64,000 nt of DNA. It comes from a bacterium (GTDB lineage Bacteria > Bacteroidota > Bacteroidia > B-17B0 > Aurantibacillaceae). Shown here piece after piece: positions 1-7,568 of this stretch (its first letter is position 1; every line of letters begins with the position of its first letter). The stretch is taken from the NCBI GenBank assembly GCA_029945625.1, contig JAQSCW010000055.1, positions 310,001 through 374,000 on the forward strand, given 5' to 3'. Below the pieces are notes generated by a model. That model worked only from the letters and a program-made list of their open reading frames with translations. It had not been told where the DNA came from and searched no databases. A program made the translations under genes and the position numbers.

Positions 1-1
1 A

Positions 2-892
2 AGTGGGGCTGCCATTGCTCATATTGGTTTTGCCTTGGTGCTTTTGGGAGCATTGATCTCCACATCGAAAAAAGTAGTGCTGTCAAAAAACACCTCCGAC
101 AAAAAAGTTTCGGCCTTGGGTGCCGATTTTGATGAAAAACGCAGTATTCTTCTCACACAGGGAGATACTCTTCCAATGGGCCCTTACCTTATTACCTATA
201 CCGGTAAAAAGCGTGAAGGAATCAATGTGTATTTTTATGTTGACTATCTGAAAAAGAGCGCACAGGGAAAGCCAGAATTTGATTTTACATTGGTGCCGCA
301 TGTGCAGGATAATCCACGAATGGGCAGAGCACCTGAACCTGCCACGAAACATTACCTGAACCGCGACATTTATACACATGTCACCTATGCCGACCTCAAC
401 ATTGATACTACTAAAAACAAAGCAAATGCATATTCTTCAGCGAAGAATTTCATAGGTCACGTGGGAGATACTATTTTCTCAAGCAATGCCATTATCGTGA
501 TTGATTCGTTGCGGAGCAATTTGAGCGAGACCGAATATAAAAAGAACGATTCTTTTTTAGAAGTTACTGCTGTGTTGAGGTGTGTTGATGTGAAAGGAAA
601 AAATTACTTTGCTTATCCCAAATACATCATTCAAAACAATGTGGTGATTCCGAAAGAAGACATTGTAGATAAATTGGGTTTGAAGCTCGTGTTTTGGAAA
701 ATTAATCCTGACCAGGGATCGGTTGAGATTACCCTGAGTGAAAGGCTGAGTAATGCGAAGGATTTTATCGTGATGGAAGCCTATGTGTTTCCTTATATCA
801 ATATCTTGTGGTTGGGTTGTTTGGTAATGGCAATGGGAACTATTATTGCCATTAGAGAGAGAATTCGTAAATTCAGTGTCAAACAAAATTAA
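2..892 (+). CDS. Cytochrome c biogenesis CcmF/CcsA-like heme lyase, C-terminal part (5' truncated by window edge)
   Basis: The reading frame is already open at base 2, so this is the end of a longer gene that starts outside the window. The first visible residues (AHIGFALVLLGA) form a transmembrane helix of the kind seen near the end of CcmF-type cytochrome c assembly proteins. About 230 mostly soluble residues follow, predicted to lie outside the cytoplasmic membrane. A last helix (ILWLGCLVMAMGTIIAI) and a basic cytoplasmic tail (RERIRKFSVKQN) close the protein. CcmF-like proteins attach heme to apocytochrome c. The WWD heme-handling motif and most helices would lie upstream and cannot be seen, so CcmF versus another heme-lyase branch is undecided. 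The gene ends just before the start of the next gene, which suggests one operon. Confidence 0.72.
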   Translation, partial: SGAAIAHIGFALVLLGALISTSKKVVLSKNTSDKKVSALGADFDEKRSILLTQGDTLPMGPYLITYTGKKREGINVYFYVDYLKKSAQGKPEFDFTLVPHVQDNPRMGRAPEPATKHYLNRDIYTHVTYADLNIDTTKNKANAYSSAKNFIGHVGDTIFSSNAIIVIDSLRSNLSETEYKKNDSFLEVTAVLRCVDVKGKNYFAYPKYIIQNNVVIPKEDIVDKLGLKLVFWKINPDQGSVEITLSERLSNAKDFIVMEAYVFPYINILWLGCLVMAMGTIIAIRERIRKFSVKQN

Positions 893-896
893 GGAG

Positions 897-1694
897 ATGA
901 CAACCTCTAAGGGACATAAGATCGTGATCATAGGTTGCGGTAATGTGGCCTGGCAGATTGCAAAATATCTCAAAACTCTCTCGCACATTTCGGTTGAAGT
1001 TTGTAACCACAAAGCAAATCCATCGCTCAATGAATTTAAAAGCAAATTAAAGTGCTCCATAAAGATTGGACTTAATCAGGTGATTGCCGATGCCGATTAT
1101 TACTTTTTATGTGTGAGCGACAAAGCCATTTCAACTGTGGCAGGCCGACTAAACATTAAGAATCCAAATGCGATCCTTCTGCATACGTCCGGAAGTATTA
1201 AACGCAGTGAGTTGGGTGAGAGAGTTAATGGTACCGGCGTTTTTTATCCCTTGCAAACTTTTTCAAAAATTGATCAAATCAACTGGAAAGAAATTCCCAT
1301 TATCATAGAAGGAAACTCGAAGGAAACTGAACAGAACATTTTAATGTTTGCAAAGAAGTTTAGCAACGTGGTAAAGGTTCTGCCCTACAAAAGCAGGTTG
1401 AGATTGCATTTGGCAGCGGTAGTGGTAAATAATTTTGTAAATGCCTTATATGTAGAAGCAAAGCAATTCCTTGAAAAGGAATCTAAAAAGATGAGCTTCG
1501 ATCTCTTACGACCATTAATAGAAAAGACAACCGGTAAACTTAAAGTGATGACCCCTTTTGACGCGCAAACGGGTCCCGCTAAACGAAACGATCTGCAGGT
1601 GATAGAAAAGCATCTTAAGATCTTATCAGGGCACAAAGAATTCAAAACGATTTACAAACAATTGAGTAAATTAATCGTTGATCAACAGAAATAG
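897..1694 (+). CDS. Rossmann-fold / DUF2520 domain oxidoreductase-like protein
   Basis: A 265-residue protein. The N-terminal half is a dinucleotide-binding Rossmann domain with GCGNVA at residues 13-18 after a hydrophobic beta strand (KIVIIG). The C-terminal half matches the all-helical DUF2520 arrangement common next to this domain in Bacteroidota. Known members resemble F420/NADP-dependent reductases and pyrroline-5-carboxylate reductase, but their substrate is not established, so no reaction is named. I chose ATG 897 because the Rossmann strand follows at the normal distance and AAGGAG lies just before it. A longer reading from 846 would run back into the preceding gene. It is followed after 5 bp by the KdsC-like gene; co-transcription is likely. 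Confidence 0.82.
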   Translation: MTTSKGHKIVIIGCGNVAWQIAKYLKTLSHISVEVCNHKANPSLNEFKSKLKCSIKIGLNQVIADADYYFLCVSDKAISTVAGRLNIKNPNAILLHTSGSIKRSELGERVNGTGVFYPLQTFSKIDQINWKEIPIIIEGNSKETEQNILMFAKKFSNVVKVLPYKSRLRLHLAAVVVNNFVNALYVEAKQFLEKESKKMSFDLLRPLIEKTTGKLKVMTPFDAQTGPAKRNDLQVIEKHLKILSGHKEFKTIYKQLSKLIVDQQK

Positions 1695-1699
1695 GCAAA

Positions 1700-2209
1700 A
1701 TGAACTTTAAAGAAAGATTGAATGCAATTTCCACCATTATGTTCGACGTGGATGGGGTACTTACCGATGGCAAGGTATTGGTGATGGAGAGCGGAGAAAT
1801 GGTAAGGAATATGTATTCGAAGGATGGGTATGCACTCAACCAGGCTATAAAAAAGGGTTACCGCGTGGTGATTATCAGCGGTGGTAATAATCAGGCCATT
1901 AAAAATGCACTCATTCGGAATGGAGTGACGGACGTTTTTATTCAGCAACATGATAAAATGCAATGTTATCTTGATTATCTTTCGCTTCATGATCTAAAAG
2001 ATGAAGAAGTTTTGTTTATGGGCGATGACCTTCCCGACCATGATATTATGAATAGAGTAGGTGTAGCGGCTTGTCCTAATAATTCTGCAACTGAAATCAA
2101 GGCAATATCGCATTACATTTCCCCCAATAGAGGTGGAGAAGGTTGCGTAAGGGATATCATTGAACAGGTGATGCGATTGCAAGGAAAATGGGCCATCGAA
2201 AAATGGTAA
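1700..2209 (+). CDS. kdsC: KdsC-like HAD phosphatase (3-deoxy-D-manno-octulosonate 8-phosphate phosphatase)
   Basis: 169 residues, the normal length for the C0-type (capless) HAD phosphatases that remove phosphate from KDO-8-P on the way to lipopolysaccharide. Motif I is DVDGVLTDG, with nucleophile D16 and acid D18. Motif II is the ISGG turn with S60. A lysine near residue 86 fits motif III. Motif IV is GDDLPD at residues 108-113. These signatures are typical of KdsC, although YrbI-like relatives acting on other nonulosonate phosphates share them. Flanking genes (Rossmann/DUF2520, UbiA and Maf) form a compact operon-like run in which spacing never exceeds a few bases. The specific substrate is inferred from the family. 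Confidence 0.88.
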   Translation: MNFKERLNAISTIMFDVDGVLTDGKVLVMESGEMVRNMYSKDGYALNQAIKKGYRVVIISGGNNQAIKNALIRNGVTDVFIQQHDKMQCYLDYLSLHDLKDEEVLFMGDDLPDHDIMNRVGVAACPNNSATEIKAISHYISPNRGGEGCVRDIIEQVMRLQGKWAIEKW

Positions 2210-2215
2210 TTTAAT

Positions 2216-3190
2216 TTGAGCGGAATATTACATAACAAACCAATTGCATTTCTGAAGCTGATTAGGCTGGAAAACCTGGTGATGATCGCCTTAACGCAGG
2301 TGTTATTGCGATTTTTAGTGCTTCAAAAGATCCTCAACGCCTATTCCATACCTCTGGAGTTGAATAATACCTTGTTTTATTTGGTAGTGCTTAGTACTGT
2401 GTTGATAGCTGCTGCGGGTTACATCATCAACGATTATTTTGATGTTAAAACAGATCTGATTAATCATCCTGATACCGTGGTGGTAGACAAGGTCATCAAA
2501 AGAAGGTGGGCCATTATCCTTCACCTTACATTTACTGTGAGTGGCGTATTTATTGGTATGCTGGCAGCGCTTAAAACAGGGTATCTTCGTCTGGCCATTT
2601 TTCATATTGCAGCGGCATTTTTATTGTGGATCTACAGCACGCATTTGAAAAAAAGATTGCTAATTGGTAACATAGTGGTTTCGCTGCTCACAGCTTCGGT
2701 TGCATTTATGCCTTTTGTGTATGAAATGGGTGTTTTACAGCACATGCATGCGGGATTTATCATCACCTACAAACACGCAGTGCTGTCGTGTTTTAAGATC
2801 ACCTTCATTTTTTCTCTGTTTGCCTTCATCACCAGCATGGCGCGAGAAATTATAAAAGACATGGAAGATTATGAAGGGGATAAGGCTACGGGGGGGCTTA
2901 CCATGCCCATTCTTTGGGGGATCCGATCGAGTAAATTAATTGCTTTCTTTCTTCTCATCATTACAGGTTTATTGCTTTTATTTGTTGTATACAATACTGT
3001 GCGACACGATCGTTTACTATTTTCTGCCAATGCCATGTTTATCCTTTTCGCGCTCATCACTCCCATTGTGTATTTAGCGGTTTTCACCTTGAGGGCAAAC
3101 AACCGAAAGCAGTTTAAGAGTGCCAGTCTGCTTCTCAAATTCATTATGTTTATGGGCCTTTGTTACAGCATTATTTTCTATTATAACTAA
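2216..3190 (+). CDS. UbiA-family prenyltransferase (geranylgeranylglycerol-phosphate geranylgeranyltransferase-like)
   Basis: 324 residues with about eight or nine transmembrane helices. Two aspartate-rich motifs place it in the UbiA superfamily: NDYFDVKTD at residues 72-80 and DMEDYEGD at residues 215-222. These bind the Mg-diphosphate of the polyprenyl donor. Bacteroidota homologues sitting next to maf are usually annotated as geranylgeranylglycerol-phosphate or 4-hydroxybenzoate prenyltransferases; the acceptor cannot be told from sequence. The only start that keeps the conserved N-terminal segment FLKLIRLENL is TTG 2216, seven bases after the preceding stop. Internal ATGs would remove part of that segment. 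Three bases separate its stop from the Maf start. Confidence 0.85.
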   Translation: MSGILHNKPIAFLKLIRLENLVMIALTQVLLRFLVLQKILNAYSIPLELNNTLFYLVVLSTVLIAAAGYIINDYFDVKTDLINHPDTVVVDKVIKRRWAIILHLTFTVSGVFIGMLAALKTGYLRLAIFHIAAAFLLWIYSTHLKKRLLIGNIVVSLLTASVAFMPFVYEMGVLQHMHAGFIITYKHAVLSCFKITFIFSLFAFITSMAREIIKDMEDYEGDKATGGLTMPILWGIRSSKLIAFFLLIITGLLLLFVVYNTVRHDRLLFSANAMFILFALITPIVYLAVFTLRANNRKQFKSASLLLKFIMFMGLCYSIIFYYN

Positions 3191-3192
3191 TA

Positions 3193-3786
3193 ATGAAGGT
3201 CCTCGAAAACACCTTAAAAAATTTTCCCTATCGCATTGTATTGGGTTCGGCTTCACCGCGACGACAGGAGCTCCTCAAAAGTCTGGGTTTCTCTTTTCAT
3301 TTGCATCCTATCAATGCCGAAGAAAATTGGCCGGAACATCTCGTGGCCGCAGAAATTCCGATTTTCCTGGCGGAACTCAAGGCCAAGGCCTATGCGGCCG
3401 AACTCCATGAAAATGATTTATTGATTACGGCAGATACCATTGTTTGGTGTGAAGGTAGAGTGTTTAACAAACCTGCCACGTTTGAAGAAGGAAAAGCGAT
3501 GCTGGGCACGTTAAGTGGCAAAATGCATGAGGTGTATACGGCAGTGTGCTTAAAAAGTAAAAACAAACAGCTGACATTCTTCGATGTGAGTAAAGTGTTT
3601 TTCAAAACACTGAGTGCCGAAGAAATTGAGTATTATCTTACAAACTATATGCCGTACGATAAAGCGGGTGGCTATGGCGTGCAAGATTGGATCGGTTACA
3701 TTGCCATTGAGCGCATTGAAGGAAGTTTTTACAATGTGATGGGATTACCGGTGAAACCCCTCTATGAACAGTTGATCGCTTTTTAA
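3193..3786 (+). CDS. maf: Maf family nucleoside triphosphate pyrophosphatase
   Basis: 197 residues, full length for the family. The N-terminal signature LGSASPRRQELL (residues 17-28) is the conserved substrate-binding loop of Maf proteins, and ITADTIVW near residue 80 carries the metal-binding aspartate. The C-terminal KAGGYGVQDW segment is also characteristic. Maf/YhdE enzymes hydrolyse dTTP, UTP and modified nucleotides to monophosphates, which removes aberrant nucleotides and slows cell division when overexpressed in some bacteria. It is the last gene of the tight + strand run that starts before the window. No clear hairpin terminator follows; the next gene is convergent. Confidence 0.92.
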   Translation: MKVLENTLKNFPYRIVLGSASPRRQELLKSLGFSFHLHPINAEENWPEHLVAAEIPIFLAELKAKAYAAELHENDLLITADTIVWCEGRVFNKPATFEEGKAMLGTLSGKMHEVYTAVCLKSKNKQLTFFDVSKVFFKTLSAEEIEYYLTNYMPYDKAGGYGVQDWIGYIAIERIEGSFYNVMGLPVKPLYEQLIAF

Positions 3787-3890
3787 ATACCCTTGTCTTC
3801 TGCTTGCGGTAGATACCAATATCTGAATCCTCCACTTCTTAATTTTTTTTTTGAGCAAAGAACTGAGAACTTTAGTAACGAAACCAACAT

Positions 3891-4733
3891 TTACTCTCTT
3901 TCTTTTTGCTTTTCCTGTTCAATTTCTTTTGCACGAGAAGCCTCGGCTTCCTTAGCTTTCTTTTCTGCTCTTTCTTCAGTCGCTTTTTCCACTCTTTCAG
4001 CGTTCCGCAAATTTTTGTCGCGCAAACCGCTAAAGTATGATTTTGTAGAAATGAGTAATGCCCCACTACTTAAATCGCCATACATGGCGGGGATTCCACC
4101 GGTAAACGCACTTATGTTTTCGATTGCAAGTCCCGGAATCGTACCCGGTTCCATCGTTCTAACGCCGTCTACAAAATAGCCCGTTGCATCCCCCCTGGCT
4201 CCGCGGACATGAATTTCTCCCCCCGTAACTACCACTTCGGAACTCATAAATTCAAGTACATTTTTTACATTGCCGCGGGTATAACTGGCATTCTGTGTTA
4301 AGTCGCTGCCACTGATCGAAATAGTATGAAACATATCAACATCAACACCGGTATTGGTATAATCGATGGGGTCGGCCAATACAACCACTGTGCCAAGTGT
4401 ATTGGCCGATAATTTTGTGTCAACGTACGTTGCCTCACTTGGGCTAACACTGATCTTATTAATTCTTTTTGTGATGTATTCAGGGTGGAGGATCACCATT
4501 TCATAGGTTCCCGGACTCAGTGGTTTGATGCTGTATTTTCCATCTTCATTTGTTTCGGCACCCCCTACCAGTTGGGTGCCTTGCAATATCTTAACCGTAG
4601 CAAAAGGAACCACTTCCAGTTCGGTGTTTTTAATAATACCCCTTATCTCACCGTAGGCTTGAGCATAAGTTTGCGGGACAGAGCAACCAAACAAGAGAAC
4701 CGATAGGAGGAATTTAATGGCATGTGTTTTCAT
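3891..4733 (-). CDS. Barrel-less carboxypeptidase-regulatory-like plus TonB-plug domain protein with charged coiled-coil tail
   Basis: 280 residues. An N-terminal signal (residues 1-26) carries both a Cys at 17 that could be lipidated (LLFGC) and an AQA cleavage site. Residues 27-110 read as a carboxypeptidase-regulatory-like beta-sandwich (ends in SPGTYEMVILHPEYI). Residues 112-232 read as a TonB-receptor plug, with HVRGARGDATGYFVDGVR and GGIPAMYGDLSSGALLIST. These closely resemble the same segments of the full receptor at 56277. After STKS no beta-barrel follows; instead there are about 45 residues of K/E/R/A-rich coiled coil and a stop. No barrel remnants are seen downstream on this strand. 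It diverges from an ECF sigma gene across 119 bp. It could be a decayed receptor or a stand-alone periplasmic signalling/adaptor protein; the open frame and distinct tail favour the second. Confidence 0.75.
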   Translation of the reverse strand: MKTHAIKFLLSVLLFGCSVPQTYAQAYGEIRGIIKNTELEVVPFATVKILQGTQLVGGAETNEDGKYSIKPLSPGTYEMVILHPEYITKRINKISVSPSEATYVDTKLSANTLGTVVVLADPIDYTNTGVDVDMFHTISISGSDLTQNASYTRGNVKNVLEFMSSEVVVTGGEIHVRGARGDATGYFVDGVRTMEPGTIPGLAIENISAFTGGIPAMYGDLSSGALLISTKSYFSGLRDKNLRNAERVEKATEERAEKKAKEAEASRAKEIEQEKQKERE

Positions 4734-4761
4734 AATTCAAAATTTTACATGTAGGAGAATA

Positions 4762-4777
4762 GTCTCAAAATAGAGAC
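4762..4777. promoter_or_regulatory. Short inverted repeat in the plug/sigma divergent promoter region
   Basis: GTCTC at 4762-4766 and GAGAC at 4773-4777 form a 5-bp perfect inverted repeat with a 6-bp spacer. It lies about 30 bp upstream of the plug gene, on the side where its transcript would begin. It could be part of an operator or chance; arms this short carry little weight alone. Confidence 0.3.
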
Positions 4778-4792
4778 GCTTTTGCGCATAAA

Positions 4793-4818
4793 TTCCATAA
4801 ATGATTAATTTTATGGAA
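4793..4818. promoter_or_regulatory. Perfect 9-bp inverted repeat between divergent plug and ECF sigma genes (putative operator)
   Basis: TTCCATAAA (4793-4801) and TTTATGGAA (4810-4818) are exact inverted repeats with an 8-bp spacer. They sit midway between the divergent starts at 4733 and 4853. A dimeric regulator site is the simplest reading; a hairpin in the RNA is the alternative. No terminator-like T-run follows. The position allows one regulator to control both transcripts. Confidence 0.5.
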
Positions 4819-4837
4819 AAACGTCAATTGAGTGTCT

Positions 4838-4845
4838 TATACTTG
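4838..4845 (+). promoter_or_regulatory. Possible Bacteroidota -7 element of the ECF sigma gene
   Basis: TATACTTG matches seven of eight positions of TAnnTTTG. It ends seven bases before the ATG at 4853, so the transcript would have a very short leader. No TTG is present at the usual -33 distance, so the assignment is weak. Confidence 0.3.
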
Positions 4846-4852
4846 AATACTT

Positions 4853-5449
4853 ATGTGGCTCTTCAATAGGAACAAATCAACAAACGATGAAGATCTCGCG
4901 AAGCTCTATTTTACTTCGGGTAACAAGCGCTTTGTGGGGGAACTTTTTGAGAAACATGTTCAAACGGTATTTGGGGTTTGTTTGTTTTATCTCCGAAATA
5001 AAGAAGCGGCTAAGGATGCGGTGATGCAGATCTTTGAGAAACTGCTGTTGGAACTTAAAAAAAATGAAGTTCGAAATTTCCGTGCATGGCTGTCATTTGT
5101 GGTCAGAAATCACTGTTTAAGTATAATCCGGGGAAATAGGAATAAATATTTTTTGCCTGAAGAGTATCTTGACTTTGAAGTGACCGACGCAACTTTAGAA
5201 GAAGAGGAAAAGATTTCGGGGGTAAACGAAGAAACACTGCTGGAGCATTTAAAGGAAGTGCTACCTCTATTAAAAGATACACAGAGAATTTGCATTGAGT
5301 TATTCTACTTAAAAGGGAACAGCTATGAGGACATAAAGAAAAGAACAGGCTATGACCTTAATCAGATAAAAAGTTTTATTCAGAATGGGAAACGAAATTT
5401 GAAGCTAATGATTGTATCAAGAACCAATACCACCAACAATGAAGCCTGA
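4853..5449 (+). CDS. ECF-type RNA polymerase sigma-70 factor
   Basis: 198 residues. Region 2 is visible as ELFEKHVQTVFGVCLFYLRNKEAAKDAVMQIFEKLL and the following RAWLSFVVRNHCLSIIR, with the core-binding and -10-recognition helices of ECF factors. An acidic linker (about residues 100-125) leads to region 4, LLKDTQRICIELFYLKGNSYEDIKKRTGYDLNQIKSFI, a helix-turn-helix for -35 recognition. No sigma-1.1 or region 3 is present. The 3' end overlaps the next gene by 11 bp, so the two are translationally linked, which is usual for sigma/anti-sigma pairs. The divergent plug-domain gene is the likely third component. Its regulon is unknown. Confidence 0.9.
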   Translation: MWLFNRNKSTNDEDLAKLYFTSGNKRFVGELFEKHVQTVFGVCLFYLRNKEAAKDAVMQIFEKLLLELKKNEVRNFRAWLSFVVRNHCLSIIRGNRNKYFLPEEYLDFEVTDATLEEEEKISGVNEETLLEHLKEVLPLLKDTQRICIELFYLKGNSYEDIKKRTGYDLNQIKSFIQNGKRNLKLMIVSRTNTTNNEA

Positions 5450-6407
5450 CAAACACATGGACGATCTGGAATATTTGTCGCAGCTCGGATTTGAGAATGT
5501 GCCCGTGACGGATTCGGATATTAAGATGCTCCGGAAGACAGTGCGGAAGAGGCTATTTTCCGGACATAGGCTTTTATATTCGGGATTATTTGGAGCAGTG
5601 ATGGGCTTACTGGCAGGCTTTTTATTCTTCCACAGCAGCAACAACCCTCCCAATACAATTGTGATGGCCGGAAAAACATCTCTGCCTACGGCGAGGGTGG
5701 ATGCTTCGGGACAAATTCCGACCACCTTGCTTGATTGCGTGACCATTGTGAGAGAAAATTTTAGAATACCGGAAATGAATAAAATTGCCGGGCAGTCCTC
5801 TGATTCATTGGAACCGGGAACAGTGTATCTGGAGCCGCACCCTGGTTTCCGAATTCCTGGTCCTGATTTAAAAGTTGAAAAGTTGAAATTCATCTTGAAT
5901 TCGCCTGTTTTTTATGTGGAAGGGTTGAAGGTGACGAACTATTCGCTTTTGTACTTCCGAAAAGATCATTTCCGTGAAGTGCAGGGAGTGCCTGCAAATA
6001 TGACTAGTCAGGAAATGCGCCGGGAGGGAACTGGCTCGCTTAAAAATGAACCGCATCTATTTTTGCATGAAGAACTTGCAAATGCTCTTTTTTCTTTTAG
6101 GAAAGGGAGGTATCATGAGTGCATCACCTCACTTACAGTAGTAGAAAAATACAACGATGAAGATTTAAACTCCCTATTTTACAAGGGGATGAGTTTCTAT
6201 TATTTAAAAGATTATTTGAAGGCCATTTCTATGCTAGATGCATGCGTTGAAAACAGTAATAATACTTTTCTTCAGGAAGCCAATTTTTATAAGGCCCTGT
6301 CGTTGCGGGCGATTGGTAAAGAGTTGGATGCTCGAAAAATCCTCACTCAAATTGCCGAAGAGGGTGAATTTTATTCGGCAAAAGCTAAGGAGTTACTCAA
6401 GAACTAA
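5439..6407 (+). CDS. Single-pass membrane protein with C-terminal TPR-like repeats; candidate anti-sigma factor
   Basis: 322 residues from ATG 5439, which overlaps the sigma gene. The first 45 residues are hydrophilic and would be cytoplasmic. One transmembrane helix follows (LLYSGLFGAVMGLLAGFLFF, about residues 46-65), then a periplasmic region of some 250 residues. The last 110 residues contain TPR-like helical pairs (ANALFSFRKGRYHECITSL, LFYKGMSFYYLKDYLKAISMLD, EANFYKALSLRAIGKELDARKIL). The topology fits a membrane-anchored sigma regulator that could sense periplasmic partners. The zinc-binding H-x3-C-x2-C motif of ZAS anti-sigma factors is absent. The role is inferred from gene order and topology only. 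A strong terminator follows directly. Confidence 0.75.
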   Translation: MKPDKHMDDLEYLSQLGFENVPVTDSDIKMLRKTVRKRLFSGHRLLYSGLFGAVMGLLAGFLFFHSSNNPPNTIVMAGKTSLPTARVDASGQIPTTLLDCVTIVRENFRIPEMNKIAGQSSDSLEPGTVYLEPHPGFRIPGPDLKVEKLKFILNSPVFYVEGLKVTNYSLLYFRKDHFREVQGVPANMTSQEMRREGTGSLKNEPHLFLHEELANALFSFRKGRYHECITSLTVVEKYNDEDLNSLFYKGMSFYYLKDYLKAISMLDACVENSNNTFLQEANFYKALSLRAIGKELDARKILTQIAEEGEFYSAKAKELLKN

Positions 6408-6416
6408 ATGACAAAA

Positions 6417-6440
6417 GGCGCAATTTCTTGCGCCTATTTT
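6417..6440 (+). terminator. Rho-independent terminator after the sigma/TPR operon
   Basis: GGCGCAA at 6417-6423 pairs perfectly with TTGCGCC at 6428-6434 around a four-base loop, followed by TATTTT. It begins ten bases after the stop of the TPR protein. Confidence 0.85.
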
Positions 6441-6872
6441 GCCTCTTTTTGGGTAACTCTCTTTATTCCTTTTGTTTGCAGCTATAATGTGATGGCTTCC
6501 TAAAGAAACTACAATTAAGTTAAAGTAATTTCATTAATTTGTAAAAAGTCGTTTTGAATTTGTGGGAGTTCGGAATAAATTAGTGGAATGTGCATCATGA
6601 CCAAACAAATGCCGAATGATCACATTAAGTATAAAGGTGGGAGGTGACAGACCTAAATTGTAATAGAAAAAGCGCGAGATGGGTTCTCGCACTCTTCTGT
6701 TTTTCTTGGGCAAACATGAGTATCATTCAATCATCGGTTAATTGGTTGCCCTCTGTAAAGTGGTTATGTAATTATTGCAAATTAAGAACCAAAGCCGCCC
6801 ATTCATTGTTAAACTTGTGGAATAGGGGTCTGAATTTGTAGATTAGCGGTCCGGATTTGTGGAATTCTTACG
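6441..6872. other. Gene-poor stretch with short repeats and one stem-loop; possible decayed mobile-element end
   Basis: I see no convincing gene here. The one frame of note (6644-6841, 65 codons) has low-complexity, cysteine/tryptophan-rich composition unlike a domain. A stem of GCGAGA (6674-6679) and TCTCGC (6685-6690) is followed by T-rich sequence. Variants of GAATTTGTGG occur near 6555, and clustered copies lie at about 6818-6863. Such clustered copies resemble the multiple terminal repeats of IS21-type elements in Bacteroidota, but no transposase fragment could be recognised. The tsaB gene converges from the right. Confidence 0.35.
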
Positions 6873-7568
6873 CTATTTTACCTCGTCTTTGAGTTTTTTT
6901 TTGCCGGCCAGAAAGTCTTTGAGGTAGTAGGGTTCAAAATAAGCTGTGTTTTCGAAATCTTTTCCCCTGAATTTAGCATAAGATAATTTGCCCATGTGCT
7001 TTGCGGAAGGACAAATGTTTGGGATAAAGGAAAATTCGCCCGCGCTTAACAACAGGTCTTTGCTTTTCGGCATCCCATCTCCAAAAAAACAGAGCCCCTT
7101 ATAGTTATAAAATTTTTTAGTGCTCTCTTTGTCCACTATCAAGGCTTCAATTGGTTCAAGGGGACGCAATTCAGAATCGTAGACACAACAATACACTTCC
7201 ATTCTTCGTGCATCGATCATGGGACAGTAGTGGGTTTGCACCCCAAGGGTTTGCTCTACGGCCTTGCACATAAGTTGAAGTGTATCAACGGCGATCAAAG
7301 GAATATTGTGTGCAAAAGCTAGTCCTTTTGCGGCACTTACGCCAATCCTCAAGCCGGTGTAAGAGCCGGGACCCTTGCTTACGGCGATGGCACTCAAGTG
7401 TTGAAGTGGTATGTGCGCTTCTTTTATAAGCGCATCTGCAAAAACATGCAGATTTTCGGCGTGAGTGTATCCCTGATCTAATTCCTTAAAAGAGACTAAT
7501 GTTTCCTCATCAAATAGGGATACCGAACACATGGTGGTGGCCGTTTCAATATTTAAAATATAGGCCAC
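6873..7568 (-). CDS. tsaB: tRNA threonylcarbamoyladenosine biosynthesis protein TsaB
   Basis: 231 residues. The N-terminus (ILNIETATTMCSVSL) is the ASKHA phosphate-binding strand-turn of the TsaB/TsaD family, and KGPGSYTGLRIG at residues 65-76 is the hallmark TsaB motif. The protein lacks the HxxxH metal site that distinguishes TsaD. TsaB is the scaffold partner of TsaD and TsaE in making t6A37 on ANN-decoding tRNAs, and is normally essential. The start is GTG, sharing one base with the TAG stop of the upstream adaptor gene (minus-strand TAGTG), so translation is probably coupled. The C-terminus is lysine-rich, as in other Bacteroidota copies. Confidence 0.93.
   Translation of the reverse strand: MAYILNIETATTMCSVSLFDEETLVSFKELDQGYTHAENLHVFADALIKEAHIPLQHLSAIAVSKGPGSYTGLRIGVSAAKGLAFAHNIPLIAVDTLQLMCKAVEQTLGVQTHYCPMIDARRMEVYCCVYDSELRPLEPIEALIVDKESTKKFYNYKGLCFFGDGMPKSKDLLLSAGEFSFIPNICPSAKHMGKLSYAKFRGKDFENTAYFEPYYLKDFLAGKKKLKDEVK

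Noticed and set aside
3793-4179. 128-codon plus-strand frame opposite the plug protein
   Set aside because: It is the antisense shadow of the coiled-coil tail and plug. Its Phe/Ser-rich run mirrors the Lys/Glu codons of the real gene.
6644-6841. 65-codon + strand frame in the gene-poor region
   Set aside because: No signal peptide, domain or usable ribosome-binding context. Its composition is unlike the other genes, and the frame includes the stem-loop and repeat motifs.
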